The position numbers were made by a program, and so were the translations under genes. Below are positions 1-9,378 of a DNA stretch of 64,000 nucleotides, piece after piece. Positions within the stretch are counted from its first letter, which is position 1. Each line of letters begins with the position of its first letter. The stretch covers positions 618,341 to 682,340 of the forward strand of contig NZ_CAXBGN010000004.1 in NCBI RefSeq assembly GCF_963975415.1, written 5' to 3'. The notes under the pieces are model-generated. The model was not told where the DNA came from and made no database searches. It saw only the letters and a program-made list of their open reading frames with translations. The DNA comes from Kriegella sp963975415 (GTDB taxonomy: Bacteria > Bacteroidota > Bacteroidia > Flavobacteriales > Flavobacteriaceae).

Positions 1-252
1 ATGTTGCGTAAAAAGCATTCCTTCTTTCGCCAGCTTGTCGATATTGGGGGTAGTAAACTTTTGTTGCCCATAGGAACTTAAATCCCCATACCCCAAATCA
101 TCGGCCAAAATGTATATAATATTGGGTTTATCGACCGATTTTTCAATTGTGTTTTCAGCGGATACTTTTGTTGATTGCCCTTTATTTTTACAAGAGGACA
201 AAGCTAAAATCAAAAATAAAAGGAAAGCTAAATACGAGAAATGTCTCATCAT
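1..252 (-). CDS. Sulfatase (S1 family), N-terminal part only
   Basis: Reading leftward from the ATG at 250-252 (a second ATG follows at 247-249) gives a lipoprotein signal peptide ending in LALSSC and then PNIIYILADDLGYGD, the typical first strand and metal-binding Asp pair of type I sulfatases. The frame stays open to the window edge (about 84 codons), so the formylglycine Cys motif lies outside. The family hydrolyses sulfate esters on carbohydrates and the lipobox predicts an envelope location. It lies just downstream of a SusC/SusD pair on the same strand, so it is probably the next gene of that operon. Family assignment is firm; the substrate is unknown. Confidence 0.85.
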   Translation of the reverse strand, partial: MMRHFSYLAFLLFLILALSSCKNKGQSTKVSAENTIEKSVDKPNIIYILADDLGYGDLSSYGQQKFTTPNIDKLAKEGMLFTQH

Positions 253-270
253 TGGTTTAGTGTCAAAGCA

Positions 271-302
271 TACCATGGGACCAGAAGACTCGCCCCATGG
301 TA
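271..302. other. Intergenic hairpin between susD and sulfatase
   Basis: A perfect 9-base inverted repeat, TACCATGGG at 271-279 and CCCATGGTA at 294-302, encloses a 14-base loop. It lies between the SusD stop (320) and the sulfatase start (252) and has no T-run on either side. It looks more like an mRNA stability or differential-expression element than a classical terminator. Similar hairpins follow the other two susD genes in the window. Confidence 0.55.
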
Positions 303-319
303 GTGATTTATTTAAGGTA

Positions 320-1879
320 TTACCTATACCCGTTGTTCGAAGGATCCGATTCTAATAAATTTGGATTCAGTTCCAACTGGTTTTGAGGTATCGGCAACAA
401 AACATGGTACGGCTGTATATTGGTGCCAGGGTTGTTCCATGCCCTATGTTGGACCGATTGCACTCTTTCCAACAAGATACCCCAACGAATGAGATCCATA
501 CGACGATGTCCTTCTGCACTCAATTCAAACCTTCGTTCATCGAACATCGCCTCTCTAAATTGATCTTGCGACATACCAGCCCAAGGCTGATCTGGTTCAA
601 ACGCACGCTCACGTACCCTGTTGACATAGGCGTAAGCACTACCAGGCCCATTTAACTCATTTTCGGCTTCTGCCGCCATTAAATAGACATCGGCCAAACG
701 AAAAACAATATAATTTTCAGGGTGATTGCTACGCAAAGAATTTTCTTGGTCTAGATTCCAATTTTTTCTAAAGTAAGGGAACGATAGTTTCCACCCCAAA
801 TATTCGGAGACGATGGTCGCATCATATCTTAGATCACCCTCTTGCCAGTTTTCCCTCAAAGCAAATTCGGGTAAGGGAACAGACCAACCGAAACCGGTCA
901 TATCTTCATTGCGATCGCGAAGCAACCCTTGAAAAATCGATACTTTACTACCTGAAACCCCATCAACAATGGTATCATTATTACGCCCAGCTGGTTCATC
1001 CCTAATACGCGGATTGTAGTCGTCTGTTCTTGTGGTAGACAATTCACCTACCAAATCAGCCTCAAAATCGATTACAAAAATATGTTCGTCATTGTATTGG
1101 TTGCTTGGGTCTGATTGATCGAATACGTCGGCATAATTATCTAAGAGCCGATGCGGACTTTGATCAATTACGATATCGCACTCAGCCTTCGCCAATGCCC
1201 ATTCCTCATCAAAAAGGTGGTACTTTGCTTTTAGTGTTGCAGCGGCCCATTTACTGGCTCTACCTAAATTGCTACCTGAATAGGAAGCAGGCAACAAATC
1301 AAAGGCCCTGGCCAAATCAGCTTTCATCGCACTTCTTATCTCGGCTTTTGGAGATCTGCCTAAAACAGATCTTTCCGGCACCGGTAATTGCTCGGTATAA
1401 AAAGGGACGTCGCCCCAGAGGTTCGTCAAGTGATAATAGGCTAAGGCTCTCAGAAAGAGCAACTCACCAAGTCTCTGATTAATAGCATCCTCTGAAAGGT
1501 TTTCATTTCCCTCGATATTGGAGATAAACTCAGTAGTATTGTTTATTACACGATATAGCTGGATCCAAGTACCATTACCATCTGCCGTACCTTCTTGAAT
1601 GAGATAATTGTGTATCGCATTGTTTACGTTTCTACTGGCTGCTTGTATATCGGCACCGCTGGTGTAATAATTGTCAAGTCCGCGTTGTCCGTAAAGGTTA
1701 TTGTTGTGATAGAGTCGGTATACCCCGTTTACGGCAAGTTCAGCTTCTTTATCATTGGTGAAAAAAGCATCGGGTGTAATCTCATCTCTTAAATCTTCTT
1801 CTAGAAACTTGTCACATGAGCTCAATACCAAAAAGCTCAAAAGCAGTATCAAAAATTTGCTCGTTAATTTAGTTTTCAT
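320..1879 (-). CDS. SusD/RagB-family glycan-binding lipoprotein
   Basis: A 519-residue surface lipoprotein expected to bind oligosaccharides over its SusC partner in the outer membrane. The signal peptide ends in LSSC, placing the lipidated Cys at residue 22. It is followed by the acidic DKFLEEDL stretch typical of SusD proteins, then TPR-like helices (FLRALAYYHLTNLWGDVPF near residue 150), a C-terminal RLADVYLMAAEAENEL helix, the DERRFELSAEGHRRMDLIRW segment and an LLPIPQNQLELNPNL ending, all characteristic of the family. Length is normal. It starts 12 bases after the SusC gene upstream, so the two are co-transcribed. The glycan bound cannot be read from the sequence, though nearby sulfatases suggest a sulfated one. 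Confidence 0.95.
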   Translation of the reverse strand: MKTKLTSKFLILLLSFLVLSSCDKFLEEDLRDEITPDAFFTNDKEAELAVNGVYRLYHNNNLYGQRGLDNYYTSGADIQAASRNVNNAIHNYLIQEGTADGNGTWIQLYRVINNTTEFISNIEGNENLSEDAINQRLGELLFLRALAYYHLTNLWGDVPFYTEQLPVPERSVLGRSPKAEIRSAMKADLARAFDLLPASYSGSNLGRASKWAAATLKAKYHLFDEEWALAKAECDIVIDQSPHRLLDNYADVFDQSDPSNQYNDEHIFVIDFEADLVGELSTTRTDDYNPRIRDEPAGRNNDTIVDGVSGSKVSIFQGLLRDRNEDMTGFGWSVPLPEFALRENWQEGDLRYDATIVSEYLGWKLSFPYFRKNWNLDQENSLRSNHPENYIVFRLADVYLMAAEAENELNGPGSAYAYVNRVRERAFEPDQPWAGMSQDQFREAMFDERRFELSAEGHRRMDLIRWGILLERVQSVQHRAWNNPGTNIQPYHVLLPIPQNQLELNPNLLESDPSNNGYR

Positions 1880-1891
1880 ATCGATTTTTTT

Positions 1892-4800
1892 TTAAAATTC
1901 TACTTTTACACCTACGGTTATTGTTTTAGCATAAGGATATTGTCCTGATGCGAACCCCTGAGAAACAGAGCCAAGACCACTTCCGGCGGTAAAATTATTT
2001 ACTTCTGGGTCACCTAATGTAAAGTCTGAAAAGAGTAAGAGATTTGTTCCGGTAACATATACATTCATTGCACTGAATACATTTCCGAGCCCTTTTGCTT
2101 CCATAGGAATATCATAATTCAAGGTCATCGTTTTCAACCGTAAATAAGAACCATCTTCTATGTTCAAATCACTATTTACGTTAAATAGGCTGTTCGATGG
2201 TCCGGCTCTAGGGATGTCGGAAGTTTCATTTACTCCTGCTATCCAACGTTGCAATACGATAGGATCCACATTTTGCTCTCCCCTACCATAGTATGCCGTC
2301 TGTGTGCGTACGTTCCAGATTTCAGCACCATAACTACCATGAAAAAACACATCCAAAGAAAGATTTTTATAGGTGAAGGTGTTTCTAAAACCTCCGTAAA
2401 AATCGGGTATCGGACTACCAAGTACTTGAAAGTCTTCGTCATTGATATTGGTATCACCATTTACATCTTCGTATCGAGGTCCTCCAATAAATGACCTTCC
2501 CTCCCTTCCATCGGAAATAATCTCCTCGGCGGTTTTATAGGTGCCCAAATATCTAGCCCCCACAAAAGTTGGCAATGCTTCACCGACAATCAACCTTGCC
2601 GAATTACCTCCTTGATTTCCTGTAGATTGCAAAGAGATAAACTCTTGATCATCCAACTCTAATATCTCACTATTGTTAGATGATATACTGAGATTCGATT
2701 CCCATGTAAAGTTATCATTTTGTACATTGATGGTATTCAAGCCTAATTCAAAACCCTTATTTTGTACAGATCCTAAATTCTGTAATTGCGTTGTTGAGTT
2801 TGCCCCTACCTGCCCAGATAATGCGACTGCAAGCAATAAGTCTTCCGTTGTCTTCTTATAATAGTCGGCTTCAAAAGATATTCTATTGTTCAAAAAGCCT
2901 AATTCGAGACCAAGATCTAACTGTTTAGTAGTTTCCCACGTCAAACCACTACTGGGTACTTGACCAACAAGCACTCCGTTTACCAAAGAACCATTAAATA
3001 CAGTTGCCGTATTGGCATAGGTTGCAATGGAATTGTAGGCGGCAACACCTTGCTCCCCAACTATACCGTAACTACCTCTAATCTTAAATCTGTTTATTAC
3101 ATCAGAGTCGACCATAAACGCTTCCTCATCAACGTTCCAAGCCGCACCGATAGAGGGGAAAAACGCATATTTATTACCAGTCTCAAACACCGAAGACCCA
3201 TCATACCGACCTACCAAGGTGAGCAGATATTTACTTTTATAGCCGTAGTTAATACGACCTAAGAATGAAGTCAAGGTTCGTTGACCATAACCGGAACCAA
3301 CCGTTGCTGTTTCAGAATCACCTAAAGCCAGATTATTGAACGAAACCACATCGTTCGGAAAATTATCGGCTTCGGCAAACGTACTTTCGTTATTATCTTT
3401 CTGCCAGGTAAAACCTCCCAATACTTTTAAGGAATGGTCGTCTAAATCTAGGTCATAATTCAAGGTGTTTTCATTCAATATACTTTTGGTAAAATTGGTA
3501 TTAATTCTACCATAACCACCAGTTACACGCTCAGGCAATATACCTGGCAAATAATTATTTTGTTTTACATAGTTCAGCTGGGCACCAAAAGTAGATTTAA
3601 AGGAGAGATTCTTAGTTATCTTATAATCTACATAAGCGTTCGTTATAAGTTGTGTAACCAAATCGTGATCGACCCGGTGTTGGATATCGGCCTCGGGATT
3701 ACGTTCCAATCCGGCACTAATAGGGTTTTCAAAAGAAAAGCTGCCATCTTCAAGGTAAACTGGGCGTATGGGCAATACCGAACTAACGATATTCCCATAA
3801 TTAACCTTATTATTCTCTATTTTATAGTGTGTCATGTTCGCTCGAATACCAGTCTTAAATCTATCGGAAACCCTGATATCAAGATTGGTTCGAAAGTTTA
3901 CCCTTTCTAAACCAGACCCTCGTAACAGCCCCTTTTGATTAAAGTAGTTTCCTGAAATAAAATAATTGGCGTTTTCAGAATTTCCTGTTATCGAAACATC
4001 AGTATTGGATATAGCACCAGGTTGTTCTACTACATCCAACCAATCTGTGGTTGTCGTGTTTTCTGGATCAAAAACCAGCGGTAAACTGGTATCCGTAAAC
4101 CCAAAACCATCAGGTCCGGGTACAAACTGGTACGATTCATTTTTGTAGTCGATAAAATCTTGCCCATCCAAGATATTGATTCGATTTGCTGTTTCTTGTA
4201 GGCTATAATAATGATTGACGGCAATTACAGGTTTCCCGGGTGCCATTCCCTTACCATTCTTGGTCGTAATCAAAATAACACCAGAGGCTCCTCTAGTTCC
4301 GTATATCGATAATGCCGTCGCATCTTTTAGAATCTCAATAGATGCAATGTCATTAACGTTAATAGTGTTTAAGTTAAAACCAGTACCCGCGATAAATCCA
4401 TCGATTACATACAAGGGGTCGTTATTACCGTTAATTGAGCTATTACCCCGAATACGAATAGTAGCACCCGTACCCGGTGTTCCGTTGTTCGAAGTGACCT
4501 CTACCCCTGTCGCCCGGCCCTGTAAAGCCTGGTCTACCCTAGCTACTGGTTGGTTCTCCAGAACATCAGATTTAACAGAGGCCACCGAAGACACCAAATC
4601 TTTTTTCGTAGAAGTACCATAACCGATGACTACTACCTCATCTAATTGTGAAACATCTTCTTGAAGTACAACATTAATAGTAGTCGCAGTACCTACGGGA
4701 ACACTTTTTGTAACAAATCCCAAGTAACTGAACTCTAAAATGGCTCCTTCAGGCGCCTTTATAGCATAATTTCCATCAAAATCGGCAACCGCACCTGTTG

Positions 4801-4939
4801 CGGTACCCTTCACCAAGACATTGACGCCCGGAAGGGGCTGCCCCGATTCATCCGTAATAGTTCCCGTCAAATCTTGCTGCGCTTGCAACGAGACCATACT
4901 GAAGAACAGTAGTAGCAATAAAATTCTTTTTAAATTCAT
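1892..4939 (-). CDS. SusC/RagA-family TonB-dependent outer-membrane transporter
   Basis: A 1015-residue outer-membrane protein that imports oligosaccharides using TonB energy, paired with the SusD gene 12 bases downstream. Domains in order: signal peptide ending near residue 20 (SLQAQQ), a carboxypeptidase-regulatory-like domain (about 22-100, with GQPLPGVNVLVKGT and DFDGNY), the DEVVVIGYGT segment, a plug (about 110-225, with LQGRATGVEV and ATIRIRGNSSINGNNDPLYV), then a beta barrel ending in a short aromatic strand (TVGVKVEF). It has no STN domain, so sigma-factor signalling is not expected. The divergent HTCS gene next door is the likely regulator. Family call is secure. Confidence 0.96.
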   Translation of the reverse strand: MNLKRILLLLLFFSMVSLQAQQDLTGTITDESGQPLPGVNVLVKGTATGAVADFDGNYAIKAPEGAILEFSYLGFVTKSVPVGTATTINVVLQEDVSQLDEVVVIGYGTSTKKDLVSSVASVKSDVLENQPVARVDQALQGRATGVEVTSNNGTPGTGATIRIRGNSSINGNNDPLYVIDGFIAGTGFNLNTINVNDIASIEILKDATALSIYGTRGASGVILITTKNGKGMAPGKPVIAVNHYYSLQETANRINILDGQDFIDYKNESYQFVPGPDGFGFTDTSLPLVFDPENTTTTDWLDVVEQPGAISNTDVSITGNSENANYFISGNYFNQKGLLRGSGLERVNFRTNLDIRVSDRFKTGIRANMTHYKIENNKVNYGNIVSSVLPIRPVYLEDGSFSFENPISAGLERNPEADIQHRVDHDLVTQLITNAYVDYKITKNLSFKSTFGAQLNYVKQNNYLPGILPERVTGGYGRINTNFTKSILNENTLNYDLDLDDHSLKVLGGFTWQKDNNESTFAEADNFPNDVVSFNNLALGDSETATVGSGYGQRTLTSFLGRINYGYKSKYLLTLVGRYDGSSVFETGNKYAFFPSIGAAWNVDEEAFMVDSDVINRFKIRGSYGIVGEQGVAAYNSIATYANTATVFNGSLVNGVLVGQVPSSGLTWETTKQLDLGLELGFLNNRISFEADYYKKTTEDLLLAVALSGQVGANSTTQLQNLGSVQNKGFELGLNTINVQNDNFTWESNLSISSNNSEILELDDQEFISLQSTGNQGGNSARLIVGEALPTFVGARYLGTYKTAEEIISDGREGRSFIGGPRYEDVNGDTNINDEDFQVLGSPIPDFYGGFRNTFTYKNLSLDVFFHGSYGAEIWNVRTQTAYYGRGEQNVDPIVLQRWIAGVNETSDIPRAGPSNSLFNVNSDLNIEDGSYLRLKTMTLNYDIPMEAKGLGNVFSAMNVYVTGTNLLLFSDFTLGDPEVNNFTAGSGLGSVSQGFASGQYPYAKTITVGVKVEF

Positions 4940-4994
4940 AATTGTCTATGTTAGTTAAGTTATACTATCCACGTGGTTGAACAGTTCGTGGATT

Positions 4995-5005
4995 TTGTAA
5001 ATATA
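4995..5005 (-). promoter_or_regulatory. Possible -7 promoter box of the first susC
   Basis: On the minus strand this reads TATATTTACAA, close to the Bacteroidota -7 consensus TAnnTTTG, about 55 bases upstream of the susC start codon. The same 11 bases occur upstream of the second susC (10468-10478). No convincing -33 box is visible, so this is a suggestion only. Confidence 0.3.
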
Positions 5006-5087
5006 AACGTCCATTGCGCCCAAGAAATCTCATTTAGGTATCTATATGTTGCATTCCCCGTTTTTATTGACCTGAGACAGCACCTAT

Positions 5088-5119
5088 GCAACATTTACCT
5101 ACCTCTTTAGCAACATTTA
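5088..5119. promoter_or_regulatory. Direct repeat, candidate HTCS operator
   Basis: The 10-mer GCAACATTTA occurs at 5088-5097 and again, identical, at 5110-5119, a 22-base period or about two helical turns. A 7-base inverted copy of the TGCAACA core (TGTTGCA) lies at 5047-5053. The repeats sit in the 326-base region between the divergent susC (start 4939) and HTCS (start 5266). AraC-type HTH proteins typically bind direct repeats with about this spacing, and the HTCS ends in such a domain. Binding is inferred. The rest of 4940-5265 shows no gene. Confidence 0.45.
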
Positions 5120-5265
5120 AAACCTTATATTTGATATATTGACCCTTATTTTTATTGTTTTTTCGTAAAAAAAGACTTGTTTTATCTCTAAATCTTGATT
5201 TTACAAGACACTAAATTGATTTATTGACGGTTATGGTCAATTCATACCATTCAAAGTTTCGCCCC

Positions 5266-8200
5266 ATGAAACAATTACGTATCTACTTTTTAGTACTACT
5301 ATGCCATGTTACCTGTTTCGCTCAAAATGAAAGGGCCACCTATTTTCATTCCCTAAATATTGACGGTATTCCGTTCAGTAAAAAAACCAATGTTATTTTT
5401 GAAGACCACTTGGGGTTTCTTTGGTTAGGCACCGATAGTGGACTTTACAAATATGACGGACATTCATTGGTAGAAAACCGCTATGATGTTTTTGATGAAA
5501 AATCTATTCCTAACAACAGTATAAACTCTATTACCGAAGATGACCAAGGAAATTTATGGATCGGAAGCGAAAGTTATCTGATTTACTACAATCGAAAATC
5601 AAATAGTTTTCGGGGCTACTATAAAAACAATACCAGCAAGATTCTCGGAAAATCATTGGATGGTACCATATGGGTCAATTTGCGAAATACTGGAATCGTA
5701 AAAGTGATACCCGACGCAAAGGAGGAAAACATAGCTTTTGAAACACAATTTAATTACAAACAAAAAAATAACATTTGGGCCAAAGACAAACAGATAAATC
5801 ATTTCTGTGAAGACCTCTTCGGCAGAAAATGGTTTGCCACCCCAAAAGGTATTTTAGTGTTAGATGAAGAGTATACCCTTAACGAAACAGGTTTTTTATC
5901 AAACACAGAGCTCTTGATCAAAACTGAAAACAACACCTTTATTGCGGCTACAAATGAAGGCATTTTTGTATTGGGTTATAGAAAAGGTGATTTTCAATTA
6001 GAAATATTGGAGACCTATATGAGTTTTCAAAAAAAAGGAGCAATCCGACCCGAATTCACCTCAATATCAATTGAAAAAGAATCTGGCACACTTTGGGTCG
6101 GCAATCAATTTGGTCTATATAGAGGTATTCGTGAAGACAACCTGTATAAGTTTGAATCTGTAAGCAACGCCAACACCAAAGAAAACAGCCCTGTTGAGAA
6201 CAAAGTTAATTCTTCTATAATAGACAGTTATGACAACCTGTGGATCGCCACCAACAAAGACATAAAAAAGCACATAGGCCGTGCTTCGATTTTTAAATAC
6301 ACCGCTATAGGTGAAAATTTAAATAATTCATTTGCGCAGTCCTTGCTCAAGGAAAATGCCAAGGAAATGTTACTGACGCTGAACAAAAACGGATTGTATC
6401 GGTACAATCTAGTATCTAACGCCCATACCCTATTATTGCCTACGGAAGAAAACTATTCCTTTGTTAAGAAAGATTTTGAGCAAAAAGAAATTTTGGTAGG
6501 GGCCGGCCCCTTTCTTTTAACATCAAAAAACTATAAAAGCGGCAAAGCCCCTATCGAATTTGACACTATCAAAAGTTTTCATAAAAGCATAAGGGATATC
6601 GTTACCCTGAACAAGAATGAAATTTGGGTAGGTCTTTGGGGTGGCGGTATAGATATCATTAGTTCAGCGAAAAACATTTCTGAATTTAAGTACAAAGCCA
6701 TTTCACTTCTTCTTGGCAAAAATGTATCTGTAATGCACTTAGACAAATCACAGAATATATGGGTTGGTACTAGAGGTGACGGGCTATATAAAATCAATCT
6801 TATTGAAGAAGAAATTAAAATATTCAACCCCGATATCGAAAAAGGGTTGTCTTCCAATGCTATTTTAAGCTTACTGGAAACCGAAGGTGGAAATATATGG
6901 ATAGGCACTAGAGGTGGTGGTCTAAATTTTTATAACGCACAAGACCATACCATAAGAAATTTTGGAAAAAAAGAAGGGTTAATATCAACAACCGTTTCAA
7001 GCATTGAAAAGGACCAAACAGGAAATTTATGGATCAGTACGCGAAACGGTATTTCACGCTTTGACGAAAAAGAAAAGAAATTTGTCAATTTCGGCATGGA
7101 AGACGGTGTAACCGAAAGTTACTTCATGTTTAACTCTTATTCTAGCGATATGGATGGGACATTGTATTTTGGTTGTCCTGGTGGTTTTTATACTGTGCAT
7201 ACGAAGAAATACAAAAAGGTATTTCAGGTCCCCAAGACTATTATAACCAATTTTACCATTTTAAGTGATCAGCCAGACGGACAATACCTCGAAAACCAAG
7301 GACCAACAAAAGCATTTTCAAATGCTGAGCCCAAGCAATTACCATATAACAAAAACAACATTGCCATAGAGTTTTCTTCTTTAGATTTTACGGCACCCAC
7401 AAAAAATGAGTATGCCTATATGCTTGAAGGCATAAATGATTCGTGGCATTACACCAAGGCTTCCAATAGAAATGCGAACTACAACAATCTTCCCCCCGGA
7501 AAATACACCTTCAAGGTAAAGAGTTCAAACAGTGACGGTGTTTGGAATGCAACACCCACTGAATTTGGTTTTGAAATCATTCCACCTTATTGGAAAAGCA
7601 ATCTGGCCTACTTTATGTATTTCTTACTCTTCACTATTTGCATCTATATAGCAGCTCTATTGGTGCAACGCTGGTACAAATTGAAGAAAAAACTGGTTGC
7701 AGAAACCGTAAGCCGTGAAAAAGACAATGAAATGAACCGAATCAAAATGGTCTTTTTTACAGATATATCACATGAACTGCGTACACCATTATCCCTTATT
7801 CTTGGCACAATAGAGAAAGTTGTAAAAGAAAAGAAATTTACATTAAGTCCTATCACCTCTCAACGCATTTATAACAATACCTTAAGAATGCATCGGTTGA
7901 TCAATCAAATTATGGACATCAGAAAATTTGATGAAGGTAAATTTAAGCTCCAAATATCAAAAAACAATATTGTAAAAGACATTAGCATTATTAAGAATGC
8001 TTTCAATGATTTTGCTAAAATTTACGATATAGAGTATAAGTTCTTGTCCAAAGCAGAGGTCTTAAAAGGTTGGTACGATGTTGATATTCTAGAGAAAATA
8101 CTCTTCAACCTCTTATCCAATGCCTTTAAGTACACACCAAAACAAGGAAAAATTATCGTTTCCCTAGAATGTACTGACGAAAATGACAACACCTTAAAAG

Positions 8201-9378
8201 CAATGCACTTGAAAAAAAGCACCTATATCAAATGCAGCGTTAAAGATAATGGCATTGGCATTCCAAAGGAAGATTTAACCCACATATTCGATCGCTATTA
8301 CCAGGCAACAAAGAAATACAGTAACCAGATACCGGGTACAGGAATAGGTATGGAGTTGGTTCACAAACTTGTAGAAAGACATCATGGTACCATACGGGTC
8401 GAAAGCGAAGAAAATGTGTTCACCGAATTCACTTTTTATATTCCGATTAACAAAAACGTATACCATAGGAAAGAAAGAACAAATTCAGGAAAACCACTTA
8501 CTAAAAATTATATTCATAATTCCGAATTTCAGGTTATTGAAGAAGTCGCTTCTAAATTTAACACGGAGCCGAGTGTCATAACCGATAAAAAACCAAGAGT
8601 ATTAATCGTGGAAGATAATAACGACTTAAGGTCAATGATCAGAGATGAATTGAAAGAAGATTTTAATGTTTTTGAAGCATCCAATGGTCTGCAAGGATAT
8701 GACCAATGCATCGAAATAAAGCCTCAATTAATTGTTTGCGATATACTCATGCCCATTGAAGATGGAATGTCAATGCTAAAACGTTTAAAAAAGAATGAAG
8801 AGACCAAAACCATTCCTATTTTTATGTTGACCGCTAAAAGTTCCGAGGAAACAAAAATAAAGTGCCTTAGTTTAGGGGCCGACGATTATATTGAAAAACC
8901 CTTTAGTCTTGAATTTGTAAAATGGAAGGTAAAAAATGCACTATTATCACGTAAGGAACTAAAGGCGAAATACAGTAAAATAATTACAGCGGAACCCACC
9001 GATATCGAAGTAGCTTCGAATGACGAGCGATTTATCAAAAAACTGGTGCGAATCATCGAGAACTCAATGGAAGATAATTTGTTAAGCGTCGAATATCTAG
9101 CCTCAGAAGCTGGGATGAGCCGCGCACATCTCTATCGAAAACTTCAGGCAATAAACGGAGAAACACCAGTAAACTTTATCAAAAAAATACGTCTTAAAAG
9201 AGCTGCTCAGTTATTGAAAAAAAATAAAATGTATATTTCAGAAGTGGCCTATATGACCGGTTTCAACAATCAAAAGTATTTTAGTAAGTGTTTTGCCAAA
9301 GAGTTCGGTAAGAGCCCCACTAATTATGTCAAGGAATTTGCTACACAAAAGCAAAACGTTACTAATCAAAGCCATTAA
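5266..9378 (+). CDS. Hybrid two-component system (HTCS) sensor-regulator
   Basis: A one-protein two-component system that senses a glycan fragment in the periplasm and regulates neighbouring susCD operons. The frame is open from a TTG at 5224, but the ATG at 5266 puts a normal signal peptide (MKQLRIYFLVLL) first and gives 1370 residues. Domains: about ten two-component-regulator propeller repeats (for example NLWIGSES, NIWIGTRGGGL, NLWISTRNGI), a Y_Y_Y domain, a membrane helix at about 780-802, a HisKA domain with phospho-acceptor His836 in SHELRTP, an HATPase (NLLSNAFKYTP, VKDNGIGIP, GTGIGMEL), a receiver with Asp1159 in CDILMP and conserved Lys in EKPF, and a C-terminal AraC-type HTH from about 1270. 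All key residues are present. It sits between two susCD pairs and could control both. Confidence 0.95.
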   Translation: MKQLRIYFLVLLCHVTCFAQNERATYFHSLNIDGIPFSKKTNVIFEDHLGFLWLGTDSGLYKYDGHSLVENRYDVFDEKSIPNNSINSITEDDQGNLWIGSESYLIYYNRKSNSFRGYYKNNTSKILGKSLDGTIWVNLRNTGIVKVIPDAKEENIAFETQFNYKQKNNIWAKDKQINHFCEDLFGRKWFATPKGILVLDEEYTLNETGFLSNTELLIKTENNTFIAATNEGIFVLGYRKGDFQLEILETYMSFQKKGAIRPEFTSISIEKESGTLWVGNQFGLYRGIREDNLYKFESVSNANTKENSPVENKVNSSIIDSYDNLWIATNKDIKKHIGRASIFKYTAIGENLNNSFAQSLLKENAKEMLLTLNKNGLYRYNLVSNAHTLLLPTEENYSFVKKDFEQKEILVGAGPFLLTSKNYKSGKAPIEFDTIKSFHKSIRDIVTLNKNEIWVGLWGGGIDIISSAKNISEFKYKAISLLLGKNVSVMHLDKSQNIWVGTRGDGLYKINLIEEEIKIFNPDIEKGLSSNAILSLLETEGGNIWIGTRGGGLNFYNAQDHTIRNFGKKEGLISTTVSSIEKDQTGNLWISTRNGISRFDEKEKKFVNFGMEDGVTESYFMFNSYSSDMDGTLYFGCPGGFYTVHTKKYKKVFQVPKTIITNFTILSDQPDGQYLENQGPTKAFSNAEPKQLPYNKNNIAIEFSSLDFTAPTKNEYAYMLEGINDSWHYTKASNRNANYNNLPPGKYTFKVKSSNSDGVWNATPTEFGFEIIPPYWKSNLAYFMYFLLFTICIYIAALLVQRWYKLKKKLVAETVSREKDNEMNRIKMVFFTDISHELRTPLSLILGTIEKVVKEKKFTLSPITSQRIYNNTLRMHRLINQIMDIRKFDEGKFKLQISKNNIVKDISIIKNAFNDFAKIYDIEYKFLSKAEVLKGWYDVDILEKILFNLLSNAFKYTPKQGKIIVSLECTDENDNTLKAMHLKKSTYIKCSVKDNGIGIPKEDLTHIFDRYYQATKKYSNQIPGTGIGMELVHKLVERHHGTIRVESEENVFTEFTFYIPINKNVYHRKERTNSGKPLTKNYIHNSEFQVIEEVASKFNTEPSVITDKKPRVLIVEDNNDLRSMIRDELKEDFNVFEASNGLQGYDQCIEIKPQLIVCDILMPIEDGMSMLKRLKKNEETKTIPIFMLTAKSSEETKIKCLSLGADDYIEKPFSLEFVKWKVKNALLSRKELKAKYSKIITAEPTDIEVASNDERFIKKLVRIIENSMEDNLLSVEYLASEAGMSRAHLYRKLQAINGETPVNFIKKIRLKRAAQLLKKNKMYISEVAYMTGFNNQKYFSKCFAKEFGKSPTNYVKEFATQKQNVTNQSH

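Noticed and set aside
5224..5265. TTG-initiated N-terminal extension of the HTCS
   Set aside because: It would put 14 hydrophilic residues before the signal peptide. The ATG at 5266 is the natural start.
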